DNA from: Anatilimnocola floriformis | GTDB lineage: Bacteria; Planctomycetota; Planctomycetia; Pirellulales; Pirellulaceae | Length of the DNA: 64,000 nucleotides | NCBI RefSeq assembly: GCF_024256385.1 | Contig: NZ_JAMLFW010000001.1 | Span: forward strand, 3,162,001-3,226,000 | Direction: 5' to 3' | Part shown: piece after piece, positions 28,248 through 36,134 of the stretch | Layout: each line of letters starts with the position of its first letter | Numbering within the stretch: the first letter of the stretch is position 1 | The notes under the pieces: generated by a model | Databases searched by the model: none | Seen by the model: the letters and a program-made list of their open reading frames with translations, nothing else | What the model was told of the DNA's origin: nothing | Made by a program: the position numbers and the translations under genes

Positions 28248-28296
28248 TCGCAAGTCGACGCACCCATTACATTATTACCTGCAAAAGCCAGCACTC
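28124..28296 (+). repeat. Four helically phased 16-bp iteron-like direct repeats
   Basis: Copies: 28124-28139 (GCAAAAGCCGTCACTC), 28155-28170 (GCAAAACCCGGCACTC), 28176-28191 (GCAAAACCCGACACTC) and 28281-28296 (GCAAAAGCCAGCACTC). The consensus is GCAAAASCCVDCACTC. Start-to-start spacings are 31, 21 and 105 bp, close to 3, 2 and 10 turns of B-DNA, so all face the same side of the helix. They lie beside an AT-rich stretch (about 28040-28125) and 10 bp before the 3' end of the HTH gene that follows. This is how iterons of replication origins or multi-site operators look; which one applies is unknown. Confidence 0.6.
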
Positions 28297-28305
28297 CCGC
28301 CTCGC

Positions 28306-29019
28306 TCACACGCAGGCGGTCATGGATTCGTAACCCGCCATTTGATCCGCCCAGCGCCGACTAGCCGCCTTCTTCTTGTTAACAACCTTTTGCAGGTTGC
28401 TTAGCAGCAGATGTCCCGAGTGCTTAACATGGGCAAATCTGCCCTCATTCCGGTTCCTCAAATGGTCTTCCTGAGCCGCCGAGAAATTCGCCAGGAAGAT
28501 TGCAAAGGTCTCATCGACGCCAAGTTTGTCCGTAAGCCCCAGAACCCTTCCGATCATTTCGGACGGATAGCCGTGATTCGTCATCATCCGCTTCATGCGC
28601 TGACTATCGAAGCGGATGCCCGCCGGAAACAATTTGGCGACGACCACACCGACCTGTTGATCGGTGACGCCGACGAGGCCAAGACCTCTCATTGCATCGA
28701 CGATGCCGGTATATTTGTTTTTCACTTTCTCTTGCGGCTTGGACTCCCGTCGTTTCGTCGGCATCGTGGGCGCTCCGCCTCGCCGGGAATAGAACAGGAT
28801 CGGTTTGCCATCGACGCCGCAGTTTCGACGGCGCACTTCAAGACAGACCTTTTGCGCATCCTCAACATAAAATGGACGGTCGGTTTCAGGGTCACGATCC
28901 GGCGTTGGGAATGCCGACCCGATCAATTGGTAAAACCTCGCACGAGACAATCCGACCATGCGAGCCATCTCGGCAACGGTCACGATTGCCTTGGTTTGAG
29001 TTGAAATCTGGGCGCTCAT
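28306..29019 (-). CDS. HTH protein of mobile-element type
   Basis: A 237-residue protein. The N-terminus has an excisionase/MerR-like helix-turn-helix (VTVAEMARMVGLSRARFYQL) with a wing region (PETDRPFYVEDAQKVCLEVRRRN). A central block KYTGIVDAMRGLGLVGVTD and a C-terminal helical block (DKLGVDETFAIFLANFSAAQEDHL) follow. The start MSAQISTQTK at 29019 has AGGAGG 8 nt upstream; the upstream Met at 29037 overlaps that site. Related proteins occur on planctomycete integrative elements. A role in replication or regulation fits the adjacent iteron-like repeats but is inference. Confidence 0.65.
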   Translation of the reverse strand: MSAQISTQTKAIVTVAEMARMVGLSRARFYQLIGSAFPTPDRDPETDRPFYVEDAQKVCLEVRRRNCGVDGKPILFYSRRGGAPTMPTKRRESKPQEKVKNKYTGIVDAMRGLGLVGVTDQQVGVVVAKLFPAGIRFDSQRMKRMMTNHGYPSEMIGRVLGLTDKLGVDETFAIFLANFSAAQEDHLRNRNEGRFAHVKHSGHLLLSNLQKVVNKKKAASRRWADQMAGYESMTACV

Positions 29020-29040
29020 TCGACATTCCTCCTGCAAAAG

Positions 29041-29425
29041 TTAGACGGATTGCTGACACGATTGAGACAGAAACTCACGGCCATCGGCGGTCAGTTCTCG
29101 AAGCCCGCTTTTTTCCTTCGTGACCAGTCCAGATCGAATCAAGAACGGCTCGATCACGGCACTGACGGTGCGAGTTGGAAGACTGAGAATCGATGCGACC
29201 ACGTTCAGGCGTGTCGGCCCTGATGACAGGATTTGCAGATACTTTTGCTCGTTCGGCCCCAAGCCAAGGTCGTCGATTTCTTCAAGTTCACACGCACGAT
29301 GAAGATGCGCCGCCGTGATTGTCGAGTCGCCGACAGACCGTGCAACACGGTGACACGATTGAAGCAATCGAAGTGCGAGCCGAGGGGTTCCACGAGACCG
29401 ATATGCGATCCGGGCGGCGCTAAAG
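29041..29425 (-). pseudogene. RuvB C-terminal fragment
   Basis: About 128 codons matching the C-terminal third of the Holliday-junction helicase RuvB: IAYRSRGTPRLALRLL (sensor-2/lid), then ITAAHLHRACELEEIDDLGLGPNEQKYLQIL, and the winged-helix end TRLNVVASILSLPTRTVSAVIEPFLIRSG. The AAA+ core with Walker A and B is entirely missing. Similarity stops near 29417-29425, exactly where an unrelated gene on the other strand begins, so the 5' two-thirds were lost by rearrangement. The frame remains open to a Met at 29538, which is antisense to that gene. Confidence 0.75.
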
Positions 29426-29452
29426 CCATTCACGGAGACCGACGATCCCGAT

Positions 29453-29830
29453 GTGATCATCGAATCCCACAGCCACTGGGCTGTCGGCCACGTCAGCGGC
29501 TTCAGCGTGCGGGTGTTCAAGCGGGGTCGAGTTACCAAAGCGTTTCGGACTTACCACGAACTGGCCGAGCGCATGGCCGACTACCCGATTCTCGATGAGA
29601 TGGATTACTCGAATCGGGAGTGCGAAGCCACGTTCGAGAACATCGAACACGCCGCTTGGCGACTGAAGCGGGAATATGACCTGCCAGAGAATTGGCAGGA
29701 TGAGACGTACTCGTGGCTGTCTGACAATCGCCCCAACTCATTAGAGAACACGGACGATCAGGGCGGATGGCCGGATGACGATGACCTGACGGCGGCATTC
29801 GAGGCGCTGGGATATGAGCGGGTGGAGTGA
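29453..29830 (+). CDS. Acidic hypothetical protein of element type, possibly 5'-truncated
   Basis: About 125 residues: IIESHSHWAVGHVSGFSVRVF, RTYHELAERMADYPILDEMDYS, NIEHAAWRLKREYDLPENWQDE, and an acidic tail WPDDDDLTAAFEALGYERVE. This resembles a small protein often found on plasmids and islands of Planctomycetes, function unknown. The family-like sequence PFTETDDPDV continues upstream of the GTG at 29453 to about 29426, where the RuvB fragment begins on the other strand. So a few N-terminal residues are lost or the true start is another codon. Confidence 0.55.
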   Translation: MIIESHSHWAVGHVSGFSVRVFKRGRVTKAFRTYHELAERMADYPILDEMDYSNRECEATFENIEHAAWRLKREYDLPENWQDETYSWLSDNRPNSLENTDDQGGWPDDDDLTAAFEALGYERVE

Positions 29831-30181
29831 GGTGGTGTAGATTCTGCGGGACGCCCAATACGTAGCGGACGACGGGCGTCACAAAAGCGTGGCCATCGAA
29901 TGTGAACCCGTTGTTGGACGGCCGGCCGATGCCTGGGATGGGGCGAAGCGAAACGCAACTTTGCTTGGAGTGGTGAGGATGGAAAAAACGCTGCATCGGC
30001 GACGGGTGTCACAAAACAGAAGCAGCGGATGAGTCTGGCAGTCGCCCTCGTTCACCGTTTCATTTTTCGACTCCGATTAAATAATCCCGATTTCCCAATC
30101 GCTCAAATGTGACCGGGGACTCCTGGCTAGCCGCCTTCGGTCGCTTTCGCTTCTTAGCCGACGAGCGATTACCAGCAATCG
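29831..30181. repeat. Intergenic region with a repeated 16-mer and a gene-leader repeat copy
   Basis: No gene recognised. GACGGGCGTCACAAAA (29871-29886) and GACGGGTGTCACAAAA (30001-30016) differ at one base; a weaker third copy, GACGGGTGTCGCCAAA, is at 31090-31105. Next, 30049 to about 30155 is an imperfect copy of the leader of the following gene (30984 to about 31090), including ATTAAATAATCCCGATTTCC (30076-30095) against the second copy at 31006. Function unknown; the leader copy suggests a lost duplicate of the gene or a small repeated regulatory unit. Confidence 0.5.
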
Positions 30182-31003
30182 TCAGTCGAAATACACTTGT
30201 TCTGCTGCGGTTCGTTCATGCAGCAAATTGGGAGTTGTCCAAATTGACTTGGTTGTTCTGTCTGAAACTGGATCACTTTCGTTGATCGAATGCACTCCGA
30301 TGTGCGGTTGCAGAATCCAAAGTCGTTTCAATGTGAGTTTGCCAAGTCGATACTCCGTCTCTTCAATGATCGCTGCATCAGTGGGCTGATCGGTCAGATA
30401 ATCGTCCCACTCCTTGTACTCCGAGTAGGAGTAGTTGCGCCGAAGTCCTCTTGCTTCGTAAGTCCATCTGTCTCCGGGCTTCGCTCCAATCTTAATCGGC
30501 CTGTACGTCTCACCATTCTCGTCGGTAATTATTACGTAGCCATCTTGTACCTTGCGTTTGATTTCGCCGAAAACGCCCGGCGTTGCCTTCTTCTGCAAGA
30601 ACCAACTTTCACCGGTACGTTTCCGATATGCCTCAGTCCCTTCTTTCCATTCCTCGGGATTTCGTATTTGACAAGTGTTGCTATCCTTGAAGACATACGA
30701 TGACCGGTATTGCGTATATTCCTCGCCAGACCACCGAACATCGACTTCAGCGCCCGGTTTGAAAGGGAGGAAATCAGCGGTCAAGGTGGGGCCGGGGGCG
30801 TATTTGCCCTTGGAGTTTGATCTTCTACCCGTATTGGCTCCGTTCCCGGTACCTCCTCCGCCATTGCCATCCCCATCAACAATTGCGGCCAACAGGCCGC
30901 ACATACACGGCAGAAGTACAACGCAGATTGCAACTCCGCCAAGAATCAACGGCAACGAAGTGCCTTTCTTCGGTTGATCGCTCACCGTTTCAGAAATCGT
31001 CAC
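30182..31003 (-). CDS. Membrane-anchored hypothetical protein
   Basis: A 273-residue protein beginning at a GTG (31003). Cytoplasmic N-terminus MTISETVSDQPKKG, one transmembrane helix (SLPLILGGVAICVVLLPCMC), a Gly/Asn-rich linker (DGDGNGGGGTGNG), and an extracytoplasmic domain of about 190 residues rich in Tyr and Trp (PGAEVDVRWSGEEYTQY, KIGAKPGDRWTYEARG). No family recognised. It is flanked by two copies of an about 100-bp leader-like repeat, one overlapping its own start. The base composition is lower in GC than in the chromosomal flanks, as expected for acquired DNA. Confidence 0.6.
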   Translation of the reverse strand: MTISETVSDQPKKGTSLPLILGGVAICVVLLPCMCGLLAAIVDGDGNGGGGTGNGANTGRRSNSKGKYAPGPTLTADFLPFKPGAEVDVRWSGEEYTQYRSSYVFKDSNTCQIRNPEEWKEGTEAYRKRTGESWFLQKKATPGVFGEIKRKVQDGYVIITDENGETYRPIKIGAKPGDRWTYEARGLRRNYSYSEYKEWDDYLTDQPTDAAIIEETEYRLGKLTLKRLWILQPHIGVHSINESDPVSDRTTKSIWTTPNLLHERTAAEQVYFD

Positions 31004-31145
31004 CCATTAAATAATCCCGAATTCCCAAATAGGAAAAAACGCTCTGGGACTCCGAGCTAACCGCTCTCTGCCGCTTTCGCTTTCGTTCCGACGGGTGTCG
31101 CCAAACTGTTGGTTTCAACGGTCAACCCGCCTCGGAGAAAGTCGC

Positions 31146-31427
31146 ATGTTCAGTCTTGGTCAAACCCTCGCAACGCCCGGCGCACTGGCTGCCTTGGAAC
31201 AAGCCGGGCAAGGCCCGGCGCAGTTCCTGGCCCGTCACCAATCGAGGGACTGGGGAGAAGTTTGCGACGAAGACAAGTTGGCTAACGACGAATCCCTGAA
31301 AGACGGCAGCCGACTACTCTCGGCGTACCGGACGAAGCTCGGGACCAAGATTTGGATCATCACCGAGGCTGCCGATGATCAGGGCCGGCGAGAGGCGACG
31401 ACGATTCTATTGCCGGAGGAGTACTAG
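31146..31427 (+). CDS. Small element protein, first copy (intact)
   Basis: A 93-residue protein: MFSLGQTLATPGALAALEQA, then FLARHQSRDWGEVCDEDKLAN, and the end RLLSAYRTKLGTKIWIITEA and REATTILLPEEY. The family is common on plasmids and islands, often mis-annotated as a restriction-methylase subunit; its real function is unknown. The start at 31146 was chosen because family similarity begins there (the frame is open to 31095). The last 40 residues reappear as a broken second copy at 34566-34689. Confidence 0.7.
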   Translation: MFSLGQTLATPGALAALEQAGQGPAQFLARHQSRDWGEVCDEDKLANDESLKDGSRLLSAYRTKLGTKIWIITEAADDQGRREATTILLPEEY

Positions 31428-31506
31428 GGTTTGGTTGTCGTATCAGGAGTCAGCAACTAGCATTAAGAATTGGTTTACCGGAAGCATCATTGGAGTTTTG
31501 CAGCAC

Positions 31507-31878
31507 ATGGCTAAGAAGAAATCCGCCAACAAAGTCAACAAGTCCGAACTCATTCGTGCGTATATCGCTGAGTTCCCCGACAAGTCACCGAAAGAGGTTG
31601 CGGACTTTATCACCGCTCAAGGCTATCCCGTCTCGCCGCAGTTCGTTTCCACCACGAAGTCGAACGCTAAGAAGAAGGCGGGGAAGAAACCGGGCAAGCG
31701 TGGTCCCAAGCCGAAATTGGCGAGCATCGCACCACTCGGCGGAAGCATCGTTGATAATGGTCTCGTGGCAATCGAATCAGCGGGATCGCTGTTAACGGCC
31801 TGTGGCTCGTTAGAAGCGGCCCGGAAGACGCTGGAAGCCATTGCGAAGATCATGGGGCAGCGGACGGGGAACGGGTAA
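31507..31878 (+). CDS. Small basic protein with a short HTH-like N-terminus
   Basis: A 123-residue protein starting MAKKKSANKVNKSELIRAYI. The N-terminal 50 residues look like a short helix-turn-helix (SPKEVADFITAQGYPVSPQFVSTTKSN). A lysine-rich linker (KKKAGKKPGKRGPKPK) and a hydrophobic C-terminal helix region follow. Similar small proteins occur in Planctomycetes, probably DNA- or RNA-binding; function unknown. The ATG at 31507 gives the sensible product; the frame upstream to 31375 overlaps the previous gene's 3' end. Confidence 0.6.
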   Translation: MAKKKSANKVNKSELIRAYIAEFPDKSPKEVADFITAQGYPVSPQFVSTTKSNAKKKAGKKPGKRGPKPKLASIAPLGGSIVDNGLVAIESAGSLLTACGSLEAARKTLEAIAKIMGQRTGNG

Positions 31879-31974
31879 CAAAATCCATGCAAATGCGGTT
31901 GTTGTCGCTGGCGTCTTGAGACAGTAGATTGCGGTCATTGCGTTTCCAACTGTCGCTGCTGCCCAGGCAACTCG

Positions 31975-33615
31975 ATGACCGAGCCTTCTCCCACGAACGT
32001 CGCAATCTTAATTTCGGTTAGCGACTACCAACATCAAAAGCCTCTCCCAGGATGCAAGAATGACCTCGCAGTAATGCGGCAGATCATCGAGCGCTCTGGG
32101 AAGTTTCATCAAACCGTGTTCATCGAATCGGATGCAACTGGTTCGAGCGTAAAGAACCGGCTGGCGAGCTTCATCTCATCGCTAAGCGGCGTTCCCATCG
32201 GCGAGTTGTTCTTCTATTACACAGGACATGGGATGACGGAAGGTGATGACTTTTACTTCCTGTTCGCTGACTACACTAACGCAAAGCTCAATCAAACAAC
32301 GCTATCACACACCGACCTAGACTCGCAGTTGCGATCTCTGAAGCCAAAGCTCGCCGTCAAGGTCATAGATGCCTGTCATTCAGCAGTGTCGTACATCAAG
32401 AATGACGAAATTGTGAGCAAGTCATTTGAGGCGACGAAGCAGCGGTTTGAGCAACTGTATTTTATGTTTTCCTCACGTAGCGAGGAGTCTTCGTGGGCTG
32501 ACCATCACATAAGTTACTTCACCCGCTCATTCGGCGAGGCTGTGGAAAAACATCCTCAGCAGTCAATCTTGTACAAGCATGTCGTCGACTACATCTCGGA
32601 CGCATTCCGGGCGAGTTCACCAAAGCAGACCCCGATGTTCGTCAATCAGGCGAACTTCACGCATGTGTTCTGCGACATTTCTCCTGATCTGCGAATTACG
32701 ATTGGGCAATTGCTGAATCCGCCCCCACTGACTTCTGCCGGAAATTCTGGCAAGATCGAAGCGGAGTCGTTGGTGGTCCCGATTAGGCCAACGCACAACG
32801 TAGCAGCCCCCCCAGACTGGACCGAAGATCAGAAGGCGGACTACATCGAGGCGCTTGTGAAAAAAGACTCTGAACGATACTGCAATCAGGAAGAGGCCGT
32901 TGCGGCGGTTAAGCAGTTTTGGTCGATGTTCAACAAGGGCCTGCTTGTTCCTGCGACTCAGAAGCTCTTCAATTTTAGCATGAGTCACCATGTAACATTT
33001 ACTTACATACCGAATATGCAGGCAGTTGCGAAATGGCTCGACGAGTTCAATGACTTCCTTATCGACGTAAAGTACTCGAAGGAGGCATATCAGGAGACGG
33101 TTTGGGTTCCGAAGGAAGATGATGATGATGAGCCGGTCGGTCTTTTTACGGTTCATTCAAGAGTAATGAGAGCAGTTACGTCCGCTCTCCATCCTTCGAG
33201 TGAGACGCATGAGAAGAAGGTCGTAACCCGCCACAAGGATATTCCAATCGGCTATACGCTGACACTGGAGGACTTACAGTGCGGTGCCACGCTTAACCTG
33301 GAAAACAAGTACGAGAACATTCCTTGGTTTAGTTGCCACATTGCTATTGCCTTTACAAAATCCGATCTGCAAGTGTTTTATTCGACTGTCAGAATGAAAG
33401 AACGGACCTGGAACGAGCGTATACCGGATAGCACAACTCGCTGGAAAACATTTACTGTGGGACTAAAGGATCAGGAAGAGCAGGAAGATGCAATCGCTGA
33501 TTTGATGCGTGAGTTCGAGAACGTCGCCCTGGCGGCAGTACATGAAATAGTCGGAGCAAGGGTTCAACTGCCGGAGCAAACGATCACTGTGGATGTCGAA
33601 GAACTCGAAGCCTGA
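31975..33615 (+). CDS. Caspase-like (peptidase C14) protein with unknown C-terminal domain
   Basis: A 546-residue protein. Residues of about 8-230 form a caspase-hemoglobinase fold: ILISVSDYQHQKPLPGCKNDLAVM, the catalytic His85 in YYTGHGMTEG, and Cys134 in VIDACHSAV. The remaining 300 residues match nothing that I know and probably form a sensor or effector-binding domain (WTEDQKADYIEALVKKDSE, IPWFSCHIAIAF). Bacterial caspase-like proteases often act in anti-phage defence or programmed cell death. It stands alone on the plus strand and is followed 36 bp later by a DUF6602 gene. The role in defence is inferred from the fold and from the mobile context. Confidence 0.82.
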   Translation: MTEPSPTNVAILISVSDYQHQKPLPGCKNDLAVMRQIIERSGKFHQTVFIESDATGSSVKNRLASFISSLSGVPIGELFFYYTGHGMTEGDDFYFLFADYTNAKLNQTTLSHTDLDSQLRSLKPKLAVKVIDACHSAVSYIKNDEIVSKSFEATKQRFEQLYFMFSSRSEESSWADHHISYFTRSFGEAVEKHPQQSILYKHVVDYISDAFRASSPKQTPMFVNQANFTHVFCDISPDLRITIGQLLNPPPLTSAGNSGKIEAESLVVPIRPTHNVAAPPDWTEDQKADYIEALVKKDSERYCNQEEAVAAVKQFWSMFNKGLLVPATQKLFNFSMSHHVTFTYIPNMQAVAKWLDEFNDFLIDVKYSKEAYQETVWVPKEDDDDEPVGLFTVHSRVMRAVTSALHPSSETHEKKVVTRHKDIPIGYTLTLEDLQCGATLNLENKYENIPWFSCHIAIAFTKSDLQVFYSTVRMKERTWNERIPDSTTRWKTFTVGLKDQEEQEDAIADLMREFENVALAAVHEIVGARVQLPEQTITVDVEELEA

Positions 33616-33651
33616 TCGAGGCAATCGTTCGCCGAAACGGAGTCCGCCGCA

Positions 33652-34439
33652 ATGGCTAAAAGGAAGGCCACGAAGATCATAGACCCAGCAGAGGGAATCA
33701 GTGCTTTCTTCGATTCGCAAGCTCGGGTGATGTTGGCGCAATTTAACGACATCAATCACTTACTCGGCACCGATACCGATTGGACCCATCCCGGCACGCT
33801 CTGCGAAAACCTAATCAAGCAATCGCTGCGGAATCTCCTTCCGCAGCGATTTGCGATTGATAAGGGGTACGTGTTTGGTCATTCGCCACGCACGAAGTCG
33901 CACTGCCCGGAAATTGACTTGCTCATTCACGATTGCATTGACTACAGCCCGATCTATCGGATGCAAGACTTCGTGATTGAGCAGCCAACAATATCGATGC
34001 GCACCTCGGTATTGACTGGCTTTTTGCCGCCGTTGTTGCGATGGCCGGAACGCTTCCCAGGAAGTCGTTTCCGAATCGCATTCACAAGTACTTTCGGGAA
34101 TACAGGAGCTACACGCCGAGCGGCGACCAAAATCACGGCTTATTCTCGATGCCGACGTTTGTTGGCTCGATCTCGGGGAACTTCGCATTGAGAAATGGCC
34201 GAAGTGTATTCGGCAAGTACGAAGAGACACCGCCGACAAGTACTGAGCAACGGGATTACATGGCGAACGAGATTGACGTGTGGCAGTCGCAGTCAAAAGG
34301 ATCGCACAATGCTGCACTCGCTCACTTTCTTGCGACCGCAGTTGAGAGAGTCGAGCGGAAGAACCCAATGAGATTCTTTCGACCACACGGCGAGCCGCTT
34401 TACACTTTCAATTTTGAGACGGAACAAGTGAAGGCGTGA
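33652..34439 (+). pseudogene. DUF6602-like (nuclease-fold) gene with frameshift/deletion
   Basis: The first 115 codons from 33652 match DUF6602: ISAFFDSQARVMLAQFNDINH, LCENLIKQSLRNLLPQRFAIDKGYVFG, HCPEIDLLIHD, then DFVIEQPT. At about 33995-34005 the frame changes. The rest (DWLFAAVVAMAGTLPRKSF, FSMPTFVGSISGNFAL, ALAHFLATAVERVE) is in another frame and ends at 34439. Between them the expected PD-(D/E)xK-like segment with the invariant Lys (IxVK) is missing, so a small deletion has probably removed part of the active site. It may be the effector partner of the caspase-like gene upstream. Confidence 0.6.
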
Positions 34440-34565
34440 GTGAAGCCGTTGACTGGTTTCGGTGTGTCACGCTGCGATAGTGGCAAATAACGGAAGGCTC
34501 AAAAACGTCGCCGAAACACGATGCCTATCGGCAGCCATGTACCCCCGATGTCGGCGTCACATTAA

Positions 34566-34689
34566 TTCCCGCCGACTCCTCACGGCCCACCGAACGAGGC
34601 TTGGAGCGAAGATTTGGATCATCACCGAGGCTGCTGACGATCTGGGCTGGCGAGAAGCGACGACGATTTTGCAGCCTGAGGAGTATTGA
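34566..34689 (+). pseudogene. 3' fragment of a second copy of the small element protein
   Basis: About 40 codons (SRRLLTAHRTRLGAKIWIITEAADD to LQPEEY) aligning with the last 40 residues of the intact protein at 31146-31427, with about a quarter of residues changed. The 5' part of the gene is absent. The 125 bp upstream (34440-34565) show nothing recognisable. The fragment is a few dozen bases from the IS transposase gene, so IS activity may have removed the rest. The divergence suggests an older paralogue rather than a recent duplication. Confidence 0.65.
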
Positions 34690-34747
34690 GTTGGCTGGCA
34701 CTTTTTCAACCAGAACTCCATCGTCACAAATTGGAGCGGGCGGCGTT

Positions 34748-35812
34748 TCACGCCGCCTTTCGTTCAAACGACTTCACCAATCCGCCCACATACGATTTCA
34801 CTTCCAGTTGTTCCATCGTTAACGTCTCAACTTCTGGTGGCTGCTCTCGAATTGGTGGCAGGTTTTCTCGTTCCGAGTGCGAGCGGTACTTGTTGTAGTA
34901 CTCGCAGAATTCGCTCACGAGAAAATCCAAATGCCGTCTGCCGAAAATGATGAACTTGCGGAGACATTCCATTTTGATTGTGCCGATGAATCGCTCGCAT
35001 CTGCCGTTCAGATTCGGGCTGGTTTTTGGCAAAGGGTTGGTCCGTACTCCTTTCTCCTTGAGCTTCGCAGTGAACTCCTTGGTGAATTTCGTATCCAGAT
35101 CGTGCAGCACAATCGCCGGTTTCTCGTCACGATTGATCGTTTGATCGAGGAATGTCTCCGTCTGTTCAACGACCCACGCCGAGTTCGGGTTCGTGGTGGA
35201 CTTCGAGAAGATCACTTCCCTTGACTTGATGCAGAGAAACACCAGCACGAACAGGGTTTCGATGCCACGGGCCGTGACGGACTTCACCGAAAAGAAGTCG
35301 CAGCCCCACAGCGTTGCGCCGTGGCGTTCGAGGAAGTTATTCCAGGTGTCCGAAGTGCGGTCAGGCCCCGGCTCAATCCCTTCTTCCTTCAAGATGTTGC
35401 GAATGGTTTGTCGGCTGATCTTCTTGATCCCCAGCTTTCTCAACTCACCGATGATGCGGGTGTACCCGAAGCCCGTGGTTCGGGCAATCTCTAGCACTAG
35501 TTCTCGAACTTCTCTCGGCTTGCGTTGCCCACCCTTCGGGTTCTTCTTTTCACCCTTCTTCTCTTCCTGGTGGAGCCAACGATAAAACGTCGAAGGCGAC
35601 ACGATGGTAATCAGTTCTTCGATGGCCTTGCCGATCATCTTGCCGAACTTTATCAGCCTTTGCCGCTCGTCCGGTCGAGTGTGAATTTGCCCAGGGATAC
35701 GTGCCCGCAGAATCTTGTTTTCTTCCTTGAGATACTGGATGTACTTCGCCAATTCCCGATCCGTGGCCGAGGCGATTAAAGCGAGCAAGGGGTGGAAAAT
35801 CTTGGCCGTCAT
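34748..35812 (-). CDS. IS transposase, rve/DDE integrase-core type
   Basis: About 354 residues. The N-terminal part has a helical HTH/leucine-zipper-like region (ELAKYIQYLKEENKILRAR). HTH_21 features follow (GFGYTRIIGELRKLGIKKIS, IRNILKEEGIEPGP). The rve catalytic core has Asp in LWGCDFFSVKS, Asp in VLHDLDTKF, and Glu in GRCERFIGTIK. It is related to IS3/IS481-type orphan integrase-core proteins common in Planctomycetes. The Met at 35812 is preferred; the frame is open to 35863. I found no convincing terminal inverted repeats, so IS boundaries are not set. It appears intact. Confidence 0.88.
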   Translation of the reverse strand: MTAKIFHPLLALIASATDRELAKYIQYLKEENKILRARIPGQIHTRPDERQRLIKFGKMIGKAIEELITIVSPSTFYRWLHQEEKKGEKKNPKGGQRKPREVRELVLEIARTTGFGYTRIIGELRKLGIKKISRQTIRNILKEEGIEPGPDRTSDTWNNFLERHGATLWGCDFFSVKSVTARGIETLFVLVFLCIKSREVIFSKSTTNPNSAWVVEQTETFLDQTINRDEKPAIVLHDLDTKFTKEFTAKLKEKGVRTNPLPKTSPNLNGRCERFIGTIKMECLRKFIIFGRRHLDFLVSEFCEYYNKYRSHSERENLPPIREQPPEVETLTMEQLEVKSYVGGLVKSFERKAA

Positions 35813-36134
35813 GGTATTGTCGAAAGTCGTATAAAGGCAGGGAGTTGCACATCCGTTGTACACCGCTTGCTTGCCAATTTCGACGCATTTTTCTGCTCCT
35901 TTTTTTCGGCGTCTGACGGGATGGGATTCAGGGTGAAGTCGCCGCAGAAGCGAGGCGGCAACGAGCCAAAAACTCGTTTCTGAATTCAGATATTTCGGGT
36001 TCGTTCAGTCAGTTCCGCAACCCGATAACCGCCGATCTCCCCGAACTGAAATCGCTTGGAAATCGTTGCCACGTTGATAGTTATGAGCGCAAGTCATTGG
36101 CCTGATTGATCATCCGATTTTCCAAGTGAAAGAC

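Noticed and set aside
28124-28296. Possible short CRISPR array
   Set aside because: Repeats are 16 bp, non-palindromic, with spacers of 15, 5 and 89 bp and no cas genes. Iteron-like sites fit better.
34739-34757. Hairpin GGCGGCG-TTTCA-CGCCGCC as a terminator
   Set aside because: It overlaps the stop codon of the transposase and has no T-run of useful length on either strand.
34700-35900. Terminal inverted repeats and target duplication of the rve-type IS
   Set aside because: Weak partial matches (TTGGC words) were found, but nothing long enough to define the ends.
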